From NCBI RefSeq assembly GCF_001522545.3, contig NC_031774.1, positions 54,191,871-54,255,870 on the forward strand: a stretch of 64,000 nt of DNA, written 5' to 3'. A program made the position numbers and the translations under genes. Below are positions 49,757-62,849 of the stretch, in pieces; within the stretch, counting starts at the first letter, position 1; each line of letters begins with the position of its first letter. The stretch comes from Parus major. Lineage: Eukaryota > Chordata > Aves > Passeriformes > Paridae. The notes below the pieces were generated by a model, which worked only from the letters and a program-made list of their open reading frames with translations, was not told the DNA's origin and did no database searches.

Positions 49757-50240
49757 AGTCCCTCCCAATTTGATGATACTAATTTGGGAGGAGTTGTTGA
49801 CTCCTTCAAGGGTGGAGAGGCCCTGCAGAGAGACCTCAATGAATTAAGAGATGGGCAATCACCAACCATATGGAGTTTAACAAGGGCGAATGCTGGATTC
49901 TGTCTTCAACATCCATCCTCACAAGGTGCAGCAGAGGGACAGTCATCTCTTCACTCCTGTGGCCAGCAACAGGACCCAGGGAAACAGCATGAAGCTGTGG
50001 CAGGAGAAGTTTAGAAGGATAATAGAAAAAAGGTTCTTTGCCCAGAGGGTGTTTGGGCACTGGAACAGCTCCCCAGGACAGTGGTCACAGGCCCAAGCCT
50101 GACAGAACTCAAGAAGCCTTTGGACAACGCTCTCAGGCACAGGGTGTGACCCTTGGGGTGTCCTGTGCAGGGTCAGGAGTTGTACTCGATCCTTCTGGGT
50201 CCCTTCCAGCTCACTATATTCCATTAATCTCTGATTCTAA
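49757..50240 (+). mobile_element. CR1 LINE 3' copy with remnant of the reverse-transcriptase reading frame (sense)
   Basis: The 5' part translates as SQFDDTNLGGVVDSFKGG and EALQRDLNELRDG, a decayed form of the CR1 reverse-transcriptase segment I recall as FADDTKLGGVVDT followed by IQRDLDRLE. The rest matches the CR1 3' end: GGTTCTTTGCCCAGAGGGTG, then GGGCACTGGAACAGCTCCCC, TGGACAACGCTCTCAGGCAC, and CTGGGTCCCTTCCAGCTCAC. It finishes with a degenerate ATTCCATTAATCTCTGATTCT terminal repeat near 50240. A stretch between the reverse-transcriptase and 3' parts appears to be missing. It is dead and inserted opposite to NUDT14 transcription. Confidence 0.88.
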
Positions 50241-53200
50241 AAGACCATTTCAATGGTTTCAGAAAGAAGTTGAAAGATATAGAAATATACTTTAGTTCTT
50301 AAAAGAGGCAAATATTGTACCTTTTTCCAATTGGTATTTCATTCTCTAAATGCTGTGGCTTGCACAGCTACCAGCTGATCATTTTTGCATAGATCCATAT
50401 GGACTGCCCTTTACTAAATTAAATATTCTCCAGTACTGCTTACTGCTGTCTTTCACGACATTTCCAGACTGCTAATGTATCCTGCTTGTCCTTAGAAAAT
50501 TGCACCAAAATCAATGCTATTCACATTTTGTCTGTCTTAGTACCTTTGGCTTTTATAGAAATCAGAAGTTAGGTTTGTTGCTTTGAAGCTTTTTTGATTG
50601 AAGTAATAAAGTGCTTTTCCATATATCCTTGCAAAACATTTACATTTCATATTTCATACATACATTACAGTGATTTTGGGCACTGGAGCAGAGGAGGAAG
50701 AGAGCAGAGAAGGAGAAGGTGGGTCTGACTGGTGAATAGGCTACAGAAAATTCTATGTTTGCAGTGTGCTATCAGGTTTACCTGTCACTAGGGATTTCCT
50801 CTGCTTTTGCAGAATTACTTGCACTTTCTGAGTATGCTGTTTAAGGAATTTTGATGTGCCTTTAATCATCTTTATACTCCTCTTTCTGCTACTGTCTTCT
50901 AACCCACATCTGTGACATATGCTTTCCTTATCCCAGTATTTCCCACTACAAATAAAACACTTTTGCCATGGTGTGAAATGAGTCACCTATTAACAGATTA
51001 CAGCTATGTTCATTAGCTTTGCATCTGTGGAAATCACAGGGGTCAGCACACCCGAACTGCAAGTGATGAGTTTCAGCCTGGGAAAGCCACCTTCCTGATA
51101 AAGGTGCCTTCCTGGGACAAGAGAGGCTTGGCTGGGGGCAGGGTGAGCAGGTCTGAACTCAACACCACTCAATGCTGAGACTTCAGGTTTTGGTGTCACT
51201 CCAGGGTTTAGCACTGTGCTGCCCAAACCTGGCATGTCATGGCTCACACTGACCCAGACCTACTAAGCCTGGCTTGACCTAGCTGACTGTTCTGGCTGTA
51301 TTCTGATGTGCCTGCACAGGGCTTGACTTATTTGCAACTGCGGGACAAAGGGAAATGGTCTACACAAAACACAACTCGGTTTTTCTTGCCTTTTTATCCT
51401 GAGGATCGGTTTCCTTCAAGGAGTTTATGGTTGTCCCAATTAACAGCTACATGGCTGACAAATACTCCTTGTCAAGTCATTAGGAATTAGGCTCACAAGC
51501 CCTGTAATTTCAACAGAGAGATTTTAAACCCCAAAACTCTATTTGCACTAATCTTTCTGCATTGCTTCAGACAGTTAGAAACCTCCATTACCTTTGACAA
51601 CAGCAAGTCTAGGAATGTAAGCATGTCAAAGTAAGGATACCAAAGTCATATGGCTTTCATCAAAATAGTAACTTCTATATGTTTAACACATCAAAACAAG
51701 ATTGTGTGCTGCCTTCCCATATTTCAGTTTGAATAAAACACTCAAGGAGTGAGATTATATCATGCTATGGCTTTTAAAGCCCTGGGCAACACACTTTTAG
51801 GCAACGCCACACCAGAGAAGGAGCTTCTGCAGAATGACTGTGAAGCTCTTCTCAGCTCCTGCCCAGGGGTGGGACTGGCTGGCAGAGGCTGTAATTACAG
51901 GATTTCCATCTGCTTCCTCCTCAGACCAGGGGAAACACAGGAGGCAGATTGTCACTCCAACCTGGCTTTGAAACACTGCAATAGCAGCTACCAAAAGCCT
52001 TTGTTTTAACTCTTCCCTTTTATCAAATGCATGAGGAAATACACAGCACATGAAATCCAGCTCACAAAATGGGACTTTTCACTTCCTCTAAACTCATGAG
52101 CATAAAGATACAGTACATACATTTTTTATCAGAAATGGAAACAGTATCTTATGCCTTAAAAAAAAAAGGTTTAGTAGTGTCTGAAGCCACAAGTGAGATT
52201 GAGTTTGCCAACAGTCAGTGAGTTTTTTCTTCACAATGAGCATGCACACACGTGTGCATATCCACACATTACGTTGGTAATCAGGGCAAAATTCAAAGCT
52301 TCTGTTTCAGATTAGCTTTGCCTTTTTCTCATGTCTGGGTGTTTGCCTATGCCAACTAATTATCTCATTTGTAATTATCATGTTTGTAAATATTATATTT
52401 TTAATTTGAAGAAAAAAAGCATGTATGAGAATATAAACAGTATTTTATACTCTGATGCAACATGAGGAACAAATAAATTGACATCCTTGTGAAGACTTAT
52501 TACTTTAGATCAGATTTCTGTTAGACAGCAATTAAAAGCTAAATTTCTTGTAATGTGTTAATATTAAAAAAATACAAAATCTAAAAAAAAAATCAACACT
52601 CTTATCAACACAGAAATATATCTTTTTTTTTTTATTTTATTTTAATCTTACATAGTTAATGTACAAATTCCTGAAAGCAATATATTCTTTTATAAGCCAT
52701 AAGCCATCTGGATGCAGAATTTGGTTATAGAGTGAATACATAACTCATGTTTACAAACAAATGTGACACAAATCTCTGTTACTTATGCTTAAATCAAAAT
52801 CCATTTAGGCATGCAACATGTAAACTGATGATCAGTGACATGCAGCTCCTATTGTCACTTCTTAGGACCTTTGTACAATTCTGACATTATAAGCGGCAGG
52901 TGCAGGGAAAAAAGCACAGAAGTAATTAACATAAAATTATATCACATTATGCCATCACCCAACAGGTGTACTAGCAGGTGATCTTTCTAATTATAATGCA
53001 CTCCAACATTTTCAGGGCTATTATTCCTTCTACATAAAAACCTGTGAATACAAACCATTTTTACCTCATTGCACAGAGGCTAAAAGCCATGGCACAGTAA
53101 TTGGAACATCCAATATTAATTCTCTGAATGCTCTTCTTGTACACATTGGGAAAAAATCAAATGTAGGAAGATTAAAGTAAGCACCTATTTTAATATAGTC

Positions 53201-55198
53201 AGTCCTTTAAACTAATTCATCTGATTTCTTTGCAATGGGGCTGAGAACCTACAGCTCCTATTGTATTCAGGTCAGAGCCAAGAGTTTTTCACAGCCTCTG
53301 GGAGAAAATAAACATGTAATGAAGGGAAAAGGAAGTTGAACCAGAAGCTCTGATTCACCTCTACCCTGATGTTCTGAGGTGCTATTGAAGTCCAATTAAT
53401 TTTATAAATATTCTTCGAGACAGCCAACATTTTCAAGAACCAGAATACTTTGCAATAGCAATAATAACATCGGTGATAACAAAAACTACAACAACTAATT
53501 CCCCTGCCCCTGTCTTGTAAGGGAACAAGTCTCAAGGCAGATAGCTGAAAGTACTTCAACCTAGGAAACTGACTCACAGCTGAATTTCAGCACATGGGGT
53601 TCAATCAGAAAACTGTTGGGATACCATGACAGATAGAAAAATTGTTATATGTGGTTTATGAGTAAGTCCATGGTAAGACGTTCACTTACAAACTTCTGCA
53701 TTTGTGAAAAAAACCCCAAACATTAAGGGAAGCTCACAGATTTCTTTTAGAGCTTTTAAAAATTAAATTTAACTGCAACCTTCAACCTTCATTAATCCTC
53801 AGTTTATATGACCACAAGATTAGCTTAATTTTGTTATTTTATTATTGAACCAGGTAATTCCTTTACACCCTTCACATCAACCACCAATGTGATTTTTGAC
53901 TGGTGTCAAACATGCAGCTGACAAGAACTCAAGACACCAGCAGCCACCAAAACTTCCTGAAAGTCTCTGAAAGTGAATTAGCTGCTGCCATAATTTAAAC
54001 CATCCTTTCTGCAATACCAAAATGAAGTTACTGAATGCCAAGCACAAAAGCAGAAATTTGTGCAGTGATGATACTAAACTCACCACACAGGCTGCAAACA
54101 ATACAGATTCTTTTCAGAATGATTCCTCCTCTGTCTACACAGCAACATGAACCATCTGCATTTCAGTTCACCTCCTGTCTGGCATTTTTCTATAATAGGA
54201 ACAGATATTTCTGATTTTTGAAGTGTGATTCCTCTGTCCTCCTCCAGTCAAGTTCCTCTAAATATGTTTGTGTTTCTCATTATCTGCCCCCAACCCAGCC
54301 TCCTTCACTCACCCACACCATACTGTCCTCCTGCTGCTGGAACAATTTGTTCAAGACTCTTACTCAAATGGTGTAAATTCCCCAACTCCTGGCTTCTTTC
54401 CTGATTCCTCATTGACTCCACAGCTCCTCTGTGGATCATTCAAGGTAATTGATGCCTGAGATCTGCTTAATTCTGACTTCTATGTGCTGAGTATTAAGTC
54501 ACTGGAGCTTTGACAGAGCTTAATAAGGGGGCCTAGTGGGTTACCTCTATGTGTATGAAGTACCTGTGGCAGTACTGGGGTCACACTTTCCAGGTTAGCT
54601 GAGAAGCAATAAAAAAAAATAAAAATCCCCCAAAACCACTGCTACAGGCCCTGATAACAAATAAGGAAAATCCCTGCTATCTTCAGATTACCTCCAACCT
54701 ATGCAGTTCCCAATACTTTATAACAGAGCAAAGTTGAATACAGTCTAAGTACTTCCCTCATTTCCTTACAGAGAATTCTTCACCACAATGAATGTACTTT
54801 GCCCAGGTCCATTTAGTTCTCAGCACATGATTTTTCTCTGCATTGCTCCTTCATCTCTTCTTCCTCTTTTTCCACTCAAGGTTTTCATTTTCAATTTTTC
54901 TCCACAGTCTGATTTCTCCCTATGGATTGTCCATGCTCCATCTTTCTTAATCCATTAGGCATAGAACTGTGTTGACCTCCCTAGCCAAAACCATTTCTCC
55001 CTTTACATTTGATGTGTCTTTGGCTTTTCACGCCCTTCTGTCAGGTCTAACTCAACTCTTGCTTTTATTCCAGGCATGCAATTTCCTTCTCATGACCATG
55101 ATTCCAGAAAGGGGTGTCATTAGGAATACAACTCCCTGCTTTCAAAGATCAAAGGCTGTGATGGCACAGAATACAGACAGGAGGTGAATGAGAATGCA

Positions 55199-55262
55199 GA
55201 ATCATGGAATATTCTGACTTGGAAGGGACCCACAAGTATCATCAGGTTCAGCTCCTAGTTTT
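55199..55262 (-). mobile_element. CR1 LINE 3' fragment (antisense)
   Basis: GAATCATGGAATATTCTGAC, followed by TTGGAAGGGACCCACAAGTA and ATCATCAGGTTCAGCTCCT, is the reverse complement of the same CR1 3' end seen at 50150-50240. Only about 60 bases are recognisable. Confidence 0.8.
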
Positions 55263-55359
55263 GAGATAGGAGAGGCATTGTGGAAGATAAATTATGTCAA
55301 TAATGTAATGCCTCTGCCAAAAAGGCAAACAACGAGCTTCAGTGTATAAAGACTGATCT

Positions 55360-55775
55360 GTGAGATTAGGGGAGATAATGCTTCCACTCTGTCCAGGAAA
55401 GCCCCCACTAAAGTACTGTGCTTCACTTTGGACACTAAATGCTTAAGAAATATGCAGACCAGATGGAGAGAAGGCAGAGGACAGCAGAAGGAATGATCAG
55501 ATATCTAGAAAACATGATCTGAAGAGAAAGACTAAATCAACTAAAATAGTTTTGCACAGGCAAAAATAAAATAAAGGGAACATGTTTTAACAAATAGATG
55601 GAAGGTGCAGAAATACTTCATGTCCACTGGGGACAGAGTAGTAAGTGTCAGTCTTGAAGTAAACAAAGGGAAATTTAGGCAAGACATGAGGGAAAAGTTG
55701 CTTGTGGTAGAGACAGATAAGATACTTGAGACAGAATACCAAAACCCTCCAGGAGAGGCCATGGAATGATCAGGT
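55360..55775 (+). mobile_element. Old CR1-like LINE segment (sense), diverged
   Basis: Decayed blocks occur in the order expected for the 3' third of CR1: GTACTGTGCTTCACTTTGGA near 55414, GAGAGAAGGCAGAGGACAGC near 55466, a GAAGAGAAAGACTAA block near 55519, then an AAGTAAACAAAGGGAAATTTAGG block near 55658. It ends in a TCCAGGAGAGGCCATGGAATG block near 55749. Similarity is low and the limits are approximate. It lies directly beside an antisense CR1 fragment, so two insertions of different age meet here. Confidence 0.45.
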
Positions 55776-57826
55776 TAGAGAGAAATTACAGACGTGCATT
55801 TGTCACAACTGCTGCCAGTCCAGCTGAGGCTGATCTTTGAGGAGGAGCCATCTAGAGAGAGCCCCCCAAAACTCTGATCTGAGGCACTGGATCAATAAAT
55901 GATGCATAACAACTATTGCACAGATTGCTGGGATGGGAGGTAAGAGTACAAGTGTAGGATGCATTACAATTGTAATGGCATGCATATGCATTAATGCTTT
56001 ATGCCTGTGCTTTGTATTGACAGTCTCAGCATGAACCAGCAGCATAAACCACTTGGAAAAACCTGCTACACTTGGAAAAAGCCCAGGAATTCTTATATGT
56101 AGTATAGGCATTACAGAAAAATGCTCTGTCTTACAAGAAACCATAAATGAACTGATTACTTCCTGTCTTTGCATCAAATCGTCAAGGATCAGAAAGATAT
56201 GCCAATCCTTGGCTGGAGGAAAACAGGACACTCCTAACAAGAATACCAAAACATTTAAAATAAGATCCTAACAATATGTTAAGGGACATCAAACAAAAAA
56301 ACTTGTGAAATATAATCTTTCAGGCTTCAACCTTTCATATTAATTTAAAAATGTAAAAGTTATACAGGCCCTTCTGACTTCAGCATGGATCTCCATGGGC
56401 AGAAAGCTGTGTCCACATGGACAATGGAGGATTATGAGCTCTTTGCAAGGGTCTCAACAAAGAAAACCCCAATTGTATAAACTCTTCACAAGTCAGTGTA
56501 ATTAAAAAAATTAAAAAGCAACTGAATGAACAACCACCTGTAACACACAAAGACATTTATCAACACCAAAACACAGAGAGTTTTAGGCAGATATAAACCA
56601 CTAATACTGAGTCAAACTTCTACATTAAATCTACAGCCTTCTACTGGAATTGTATTCTACTTTTCCTCTTTTGCATTTGTATGGACATACATCCATACAT
56701 ATACATATGTATATATCTGCATGCAGCAGCCTGTCAGTGTCACCCAACCTATGAAATTCTATAGACAGCTCTTGCTCATAAATCTGGAAGACACTTTTTC
56801 TTTCAGTAGAACAAACCCTTAATCTGGTTTCAATGAGTTGTAAAAGACAGCTCCTGTGATTCACCCCCTCCCCTCAACAGAAGCACTGCCTGTTAATCCA
56901 GCAGGAAATAACATTTGCCAGGATTGACAGCTGTGGATTTGTATTCAATTCCCAAATTAAAAACCAATGACAGTGCCTAGTTCAATGGAGATGTCAAGTA
57001 AAATAAAGAAAGTAAAAAACCTGCTGCTTTCTCTGTAAAATACAAACATACATACATTTTGGATAACAATACTAAAAGCTGGGAATGAGATATAATAGGA
57101 TTAAAGCTGTATGCAAAGTTTCTCTTGATGGCTTCTTTTCACCAACAACTCACATTTTGTATTTTTCCACTTACATATTAATTTTTTCCTTTACTCCTAA
57201 TAAATGTTTTCAAACATGTTAAAAACAATCCCAATAACTATTTGAAACCCTGCAAAAATACAATGTAATAATTTACACAGTCAAATCAGAAAAATCTTTG
57301 TATATAACATTCATTATTGTCATTATTGTCATAATTTAAAGAACCTTTAATTACAGACCAAATATTATGAAGAGATCTAATGCCACAAGTTCTCATGCTT
57401 CTGCAAAATCATGTTAAAGGTTAATCACAGAGCATCCTGGGCAGTTTCTATTGTTAATCTGAATAAGAATCAGAGATGCAAAACACTCAGTATAGTAAAG
57501 ATGGGTTGTTTTCTAGTGCTGTTACAAACTGCTCTGAAGAGCCAAATGCAACTTTTCTCTGTTCTAATAGTCTTTGGAATAAGTCACAATAGTATGACAC
57601 TTCCTGGGAATTCAATCCCATAATTATCATATTGATTACATATTTCTAATTCCTTACATTTCTGTAAATACTCCTCTCACTTGCTAAAAATTACACCTTT
57701 CTTGTACCTTCAGATGCCCACGTTCCTCCAACACACTGCTGAAACAAGGCAAGAGGGAACAACCAGGCCACTTCAGCAATCTGTGAAACAAAGAAATGCA
57801 AAGTGTTGTAGCTCACTGCTATTTAC

Positions 57827-58064
57827 CTGTAAGAAGTGATCCTCCTGAGGTCTGCAGTGGAAACACGATAGCCACATTCTTCCAAGATTTCCTCACAAGC
57901 AATTTCTTCTAAAGAAAGGCCTGGCTTGTCCACAATGCCAGCACAGAGCTCATAGGTCACTCCAACCACAGCAGGTAAGGGTTTCTCCAGGGAAGGGAAG
58001 CTCTCCTTGTTCTGATTCTGGAAGACTTCAGGATGATGCCTTTCTACTTCACACATGTAAACAG
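57827..58064 (-). CDS. NUDT14: NUDT14 penultimate coding exon, carries the Nudix box
   Basis: The exon is 238 bases, from a TTTTTTAAG acceptor (AG at 58065-58066) to donor GTAAAT. It reads VYMCEVERHHPEVFQ, then PAVVGVTYELCAGIVDKPG, then LSLEEIACEEILEECGY, then LRRITSY, with the final AG completed by the next exon to arginine. The catalytic Nudix box is CAGIVDKPG through EECGY. Compared with the general pattern GX5EX7REUXEEXGU it is one residue longer after the first glycine, has Leu where the first Glu is expected, and has Glu in place of Arg. The metal-binding EE pair and the preceding Glu are kept. Human NUDT14, as I recall it, has the same one-residue-longer layout (GLVDQPGLSLEEV, EECGY), which supports the call. 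The reaction is UDP-glucose to glucose 1-phosphate plus UMP. Confidence 0.95.
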
Positions 58065-60545
58065 CTTAAAAAAACCCCAAACAACAAAAGCAAAAGAAAG
58101 AAGGGACAATATGTTAGTCTCTTCATATTAAATATAAAAAAGGGTGGTAGACAAATTTTGCCTGGAAATTAACAACCATGAGAGCACTTGAGAGTAACAA
58201 GGAATTCAGCTGTGTTATCTGTTATAATAATGACAACAAAACTGGGATTTTAAAGGACAAAGGTTCTCTTGCCATGTCTGTGAAATTATTCTTTAAACCC
58301 TTATTTGTACTTACATCATCTGAAATGAATTCATGTGCACCTTAAAATAAATAAAAATTGGAAAAGAAAGCTAGTTCATCAAGAAATCTAAGTGCCAGAA
58401 GTACCATACAGCTTCCATTTGTTGGGCAATGTGGATATTGGGATTTAATTTAAACTCTGCAGTTATCTTGCAGGAAAGTTGGGCTGCACATAAAGTACCA
58501 TGTGCACAATGATGAGTCTTTCAGCCTGTCAACTCAGCTGTTATTTAGAAAGGGTATGAAAAGCATGTATGTTTGTTTGAAAAAAAAAAATCCTCTTTTG
58601 AACATACAGTTCCTTGCACAGATTCCTGTGTGGAGTCTGAAAAAGACTTCTTGAACTAATCTACAAACAGCTGCCACTGTAATGTGCTCCTAAAGAAAGT
58701 GCAAATGTCAGATTTTAGTCCTTATTTAAGCAAAATCTCTCACTGATGTCAACAGAAATTTTGCCTGAGTGAGAAGGACTCAGGCAAATTTTGCAGGACT
58801 GGATGTCAACACACAAAGAATCCCTACTGACAGACAACTCCAGATCACTGTAACTTTAATATACAGGCACAATTCCACTTGTTTTTCCCTAGAAATTTCC
58901 TTATGTCTATCTCTTTGCTTTTCATGAAAGGTTTCCAAAAGAGTGTTATAAACCACCATGAATAAAAATATTTTAAACTTGGAACCAATTTTTTATTCCA
59001 TTAAAATATTTTACATGCATATTTCACATATACATAACACAGTTTTCAAATTAGTTTCTCTTTTGTTTCCCATTCTAAATCTTGCAGAATTGATATATAA
59101 GAACTCAGGTTTAATAGACAATTTTTTGTCCTTCCAGGTACTGTAGCTTGGTATTTCTTTAAAAAATGTCTCTAGAGAAATGTTGCTTAACAGTGAAGTA
59201 CCACAGTGGCTTTTTAAGCACTTGGTCTCTGAGGCAGAGTCTACACCCCAGAAATTTGTGCCTGAGCTCTTTCTGCAGTGCTCATTTTCACACCTCAGAA
59301 GTGTAGAATAGCAAGATCTGCACTTGAAAGGGAGATGTCCAGATCAGTCCTATATCCAAAATCTAATCTTTCTCTGGAAGTTAAAACTTTCAAAGCTGCT
59401 GGTTTTAGGTATATCCAGGTCTTTGAGATTCAAACAGATACGGATCAGAGTTTCCATTTCTTACTTGAGAGACATGACTTAGAGCTCAGTTTTCTTTTTA
59501 AAGCACAGCATGAAGCCAGAAAAAAAAAATATTCCCTGCCAGCTCTAAGGGACAGCTCCTTGAAGGGTGTCTATTGTCATTATTCCAAAAACTTCTAAAA
59601 GCTAGGGAAATTATCATAAATGACAACCACATCCAAGATTTCTCTGAGACAAGCCAAATCCTCTGAAAGTTTTATTTCGTTTTTAGTACTAACATACCCA
59701 TATCAGATAATTTAAAAAGGAACAACACATGCATCCCATTAAAGGCTTTGGGCACTAAAACAGGATGCAGGTAAGAGTGTGGGGTACAGAAATATGAAAC
59801 TGTGACTTAAGAGTGTTAAAAGTCTTCTGTGTCCCTGAAACCTATCCTGTCATTCCATCAGGCACCTGCCATTCTCCTTCTTCCTCAGCACAACTGGGCT
59901 CCATGTAGATCAAAACCTACATTCCCAGAAGGACCTAATCCAGCAGTCCTCTTCAGAACAGAGTCCTGTGATATGCCCACACTTCAAGCCCAGGAAAAAG
60001 TTTTTCTCTGTAGATAAGGAAGGAGTACCAGCCACTTCTGTAAGAACCCAAATATTAAAGCGTTCACCAAGGAGTCTGATTATGAATTTAATATCACCTG
60101 GCTTGCAAAGGTTCAAACTAAATTTATCTCTCACAGATATGCAAAGCCTAGAAAGCCAAGCTGCCTGCTAATACCAAGGAAAAGAGAATCTTTCATAACT
60201 CTCTTGAAGGTGCAAAACTGACTGCACAAGTGATGCACTGGGTGATAAAGGACTGTATGGAAAAGCAGTGTGTCACCTACTGGCTCAGGCACACTCTGAC
60301 TCAGAGGGAAACGTGACCCTCCTCTTCCTCACCACAGGTTGTCATCTTATTGCAAATCCACAAAGAGTTTGGAAAGCAGAAACCAGAAGCCTCAGCACAG
60401 TCACCCACAGTCACCCACCCACTTGTCCCATGTCCATTGTTCCCTTGTCTTCTGACGCCTCCTCACCCAGGAACTGCCACTGCATCATTGCTGGGCAGCC
60501 TCCTCCATCACCAGATGGACACAGCCATGAGCAGCAGCACAGTGA

Positions 60546-60658
60546 GAATCAACCTGTGCCAGGGGAGCTTCTGGCTGCACATCAGGAAGAATGACAACAA
60601 AAGGGCTGTCAGGCTTTGAAAAAGGCTTCCCAAGGAAGTGATGGAATCCACATCTGGA
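60546..60658 (+). mobile_element. CR1 LINE 3'-region fragment (sense)
   Basis: AACCTGTGCCAGGGGAGCTT, followed by CTGCACATCAGGAAGAATGA, CTTCCCAAGGAAGTGATGG and ATCCACATCTGGA, matches the CR1 segment just upstream of its terminal part (GTGCCAGGGGAGGTT, ACATCAGGAAGAAT, GCCCAGGGAAGTGGTGGA). Both ends are missing. Confidence 0.72.
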
Positions 60659-61913
60659 CTAATTACCCTGGAGCCACTCAGCTGTAAGAAAGTTTCCACT
60701 CAGAGTGGAAACTCCAGTAGAATTGATGTTCTCACCTTCCTTTCTGTAACATGGAACAAAGGATAGATTGTTCAACCAAACGGAGCAAATAAGATCACTG
60801 CTGTTATTAAAAGCAGCCTTTGTAGGTGACACACATAGGGCCTTGTTTGCTATCCCAAAACAGAAGAAAACAACAGTAGGGACTAAGGAGCCAGTGGGGT
60901 TTGGCTGTCTGGGAAGGTGCTGGCTCCTCTCTAAACTTCTGACTGCACTTGTGTTTTGTACTTCCTGAAACGGAACATGGCTTATGATTCAAATAGTTGA
61001 TAATGTTTATTTTAAGTCAGTAGAAAAACAAACAACACAATCCATTGAAAGATCATTATACTTAGAGTGAATAAACTAGAGTACATGTTCATAGGTCCCA
61101 ACCCTAGCAACCTATAATTTTATTATATTTGAAAATGTGTGGTCAATTGCCTACCAAAATAAGCATTGACCAATACCTTTGCAAATTAGTCATGGGTGAG
61201 GAACATATGTGGAGATACATGTTTATCTTTCTGCTCTCTGCTCCTCCCAAATGTGTGATTTCATGACCATTCAAGATGACCTAAGTCCAGAGCACACTCT
61301 TTGCATCACTGGTTGTGTGCTTCTGCCACTCTCAAGTCACCATGAACTCCTTCAGCTCCCTGATCCTCAAAACCTCCTGGCTGAGGCCATTCTGCTGTGG
61401 CTGCATAAGGGCTGCTGCTGCCAAACAGAATGGGGTGGCAATGTAGGGCAGGGAGGGATGAGTGCCTTTACAAGCAGCACAGACATCACTGGGAAAGGCT
61501 GCTCCTGCCAGCACAGCCCAAGGAAAGGCGAGCACACGTGGCACCAGCACAGGGGACATGCCTGCAGAGAGTGGCAGCTGTTCACTCACAGCAACAAGTG
61601 ATCGCCTTCCTGGTGGGACCCTGGAAGGAATCTGGCAATGAGAAAAGCCTCAGCCTTTGTCTTTGCTTTGTGGAACAGGCACCAGGGCAGACAATAACCA
61701 TGGAATGGAGATATAATTACAAATATAGGGATGTGAATTATGGCAGGGCATGGTTGTGGTCACTGAACTGCTCTGGGGTGTCTGACTGACTGACTACTGT
61801 GCCTAAAGCCAGGTGTCTGAGCAGCTCCCCCCTCTGGAATGGTTTAACTCCAATCATTTGAGGCTGATTTGACACTTTCATGGAGATAATGCAATGAATG
61901 TGTTGCTTCTCAG

Positions 61914-61957
61914 CATATACATATATATATATATATATATATGCATGCACACATATG
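61914..61957. repeat. (TA)n microsatellite
   Basis: About eleven uninterrupted AT dinucleotides are flanked by CATATACATA and ATGCATGCACACATATG. It is a typical simple-sequence repeat and likely length-variable. Confidence 0.95.
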
Positions 61958-62849
61958 AAGGCTTCTCCCTAAGATTGCTTCAAAGAGAGCAAAAGCTATA
62001 GGAGCCATTTATTCACTGGCAAATAAAACACAGTGGATTAGCGATGAACAAATAACCAAACACTTTATACAAGTCAATTAGCACTTGTTGAGAAGGATGC
62101 ACTGTCAGTGTAACACTGCTGCACAGCACTGGAGAGGCTGTGATCACTATCAGGAAGAAAGGGCAGTGTGACACTACCCTAGAAAGTTTTCTATAAAGTC
62201 TACCATGAGCAGTCTTGAAACGGTCTCTTAGCAACAGTCAGTGAAATACCTTATCATTTCTTTCAATTAACATGCAGCGAATACACATTTTGTTTTTAAC
62301 TTCCAGAAAGTAAATATTGCTTTGAGTTAAAATAACTGATATAAAAACTCAGAAAAAAATGTATATTAACCTAAATTCATAATAACTGGTAAAATTAAGT
62401 TGTCCACATACTGATGAAAAAGCATACAGTTCTGAATCTCCCTCATTTTAAATTCCAACTATACAATGCACAATAAGACAGTACAAATAGAAGGAATATT
62501 TAAGACAAAATAAAAAGGAAAATACTGTGCTTCTGTACAAGTAGGTCAAGAAGGAACTTCCAATTAAAGCAATTTCTTGCACTATCATTGTAGAGTTGTT
62601 TGTAATTTCATCCAAAAGAGGACAATAACCAGCCCAAAAGCAGAATCTAAGACTACCGTGATAATTCATTTCATCTGTAATGGAAATTTCCCTGGTTAGA
62701 AATTCTGACTGAAAAGGATGGGCTATCATACAAAGAAACAGAATATAGAACAAAGATTTTATCACCACAGATGCACCAACTTTAAACTGCTAAACCCTTA
62801 AAAGCTTGCTTCACTAGAGAGCAAAAGTAAATCTAAAAAAGAGGATTAC

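Larger units (their letters stand above)
47352..57826 (-). other. NUDT14: NUDT14 intron between the last two coding exons (about 10.5 kb)
   Basis: The intron is bounded by donor GTAAAT at 57821-57826 and acceptor TTTTTTCCAG ending at 47352 (minus strand). It is a phase-2 intron. It contains a CR1 copy at about 49757-50240, two more CR1 pieces at 55.2-55.8 kb, and otherwise unique AT-rich sequence. No additional exon-like frame matching NUDT14 and no nested gene is visible; the 148-codon frame at 55803-56249 is unrelated to anything I know. Confidence 0.85.
58065..62849 (-). other. NUDT14: NUDT14 intron (about 4.8 kb)
   Basis: This is a phase-1 intron bounded by donor GTAATC at 62844-62849 and acceptor TTTTTTTAAG ending at 58065 (minus strand). 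It contains a sense CR1 fragment at 60546-60658, a TA microsatellite at about 61919-61942, and otherwise unique sequence. No alternative exon is evident. Confidence 0.85.

Noticed and set aside
55800..56280. Possible old LTR (an internal AATAAA near 55895 and a 148-codon minus frame)
   Set aside because: No terminal TG...CA pair, target-site duplication or recognisable LTR sequence could be identified.
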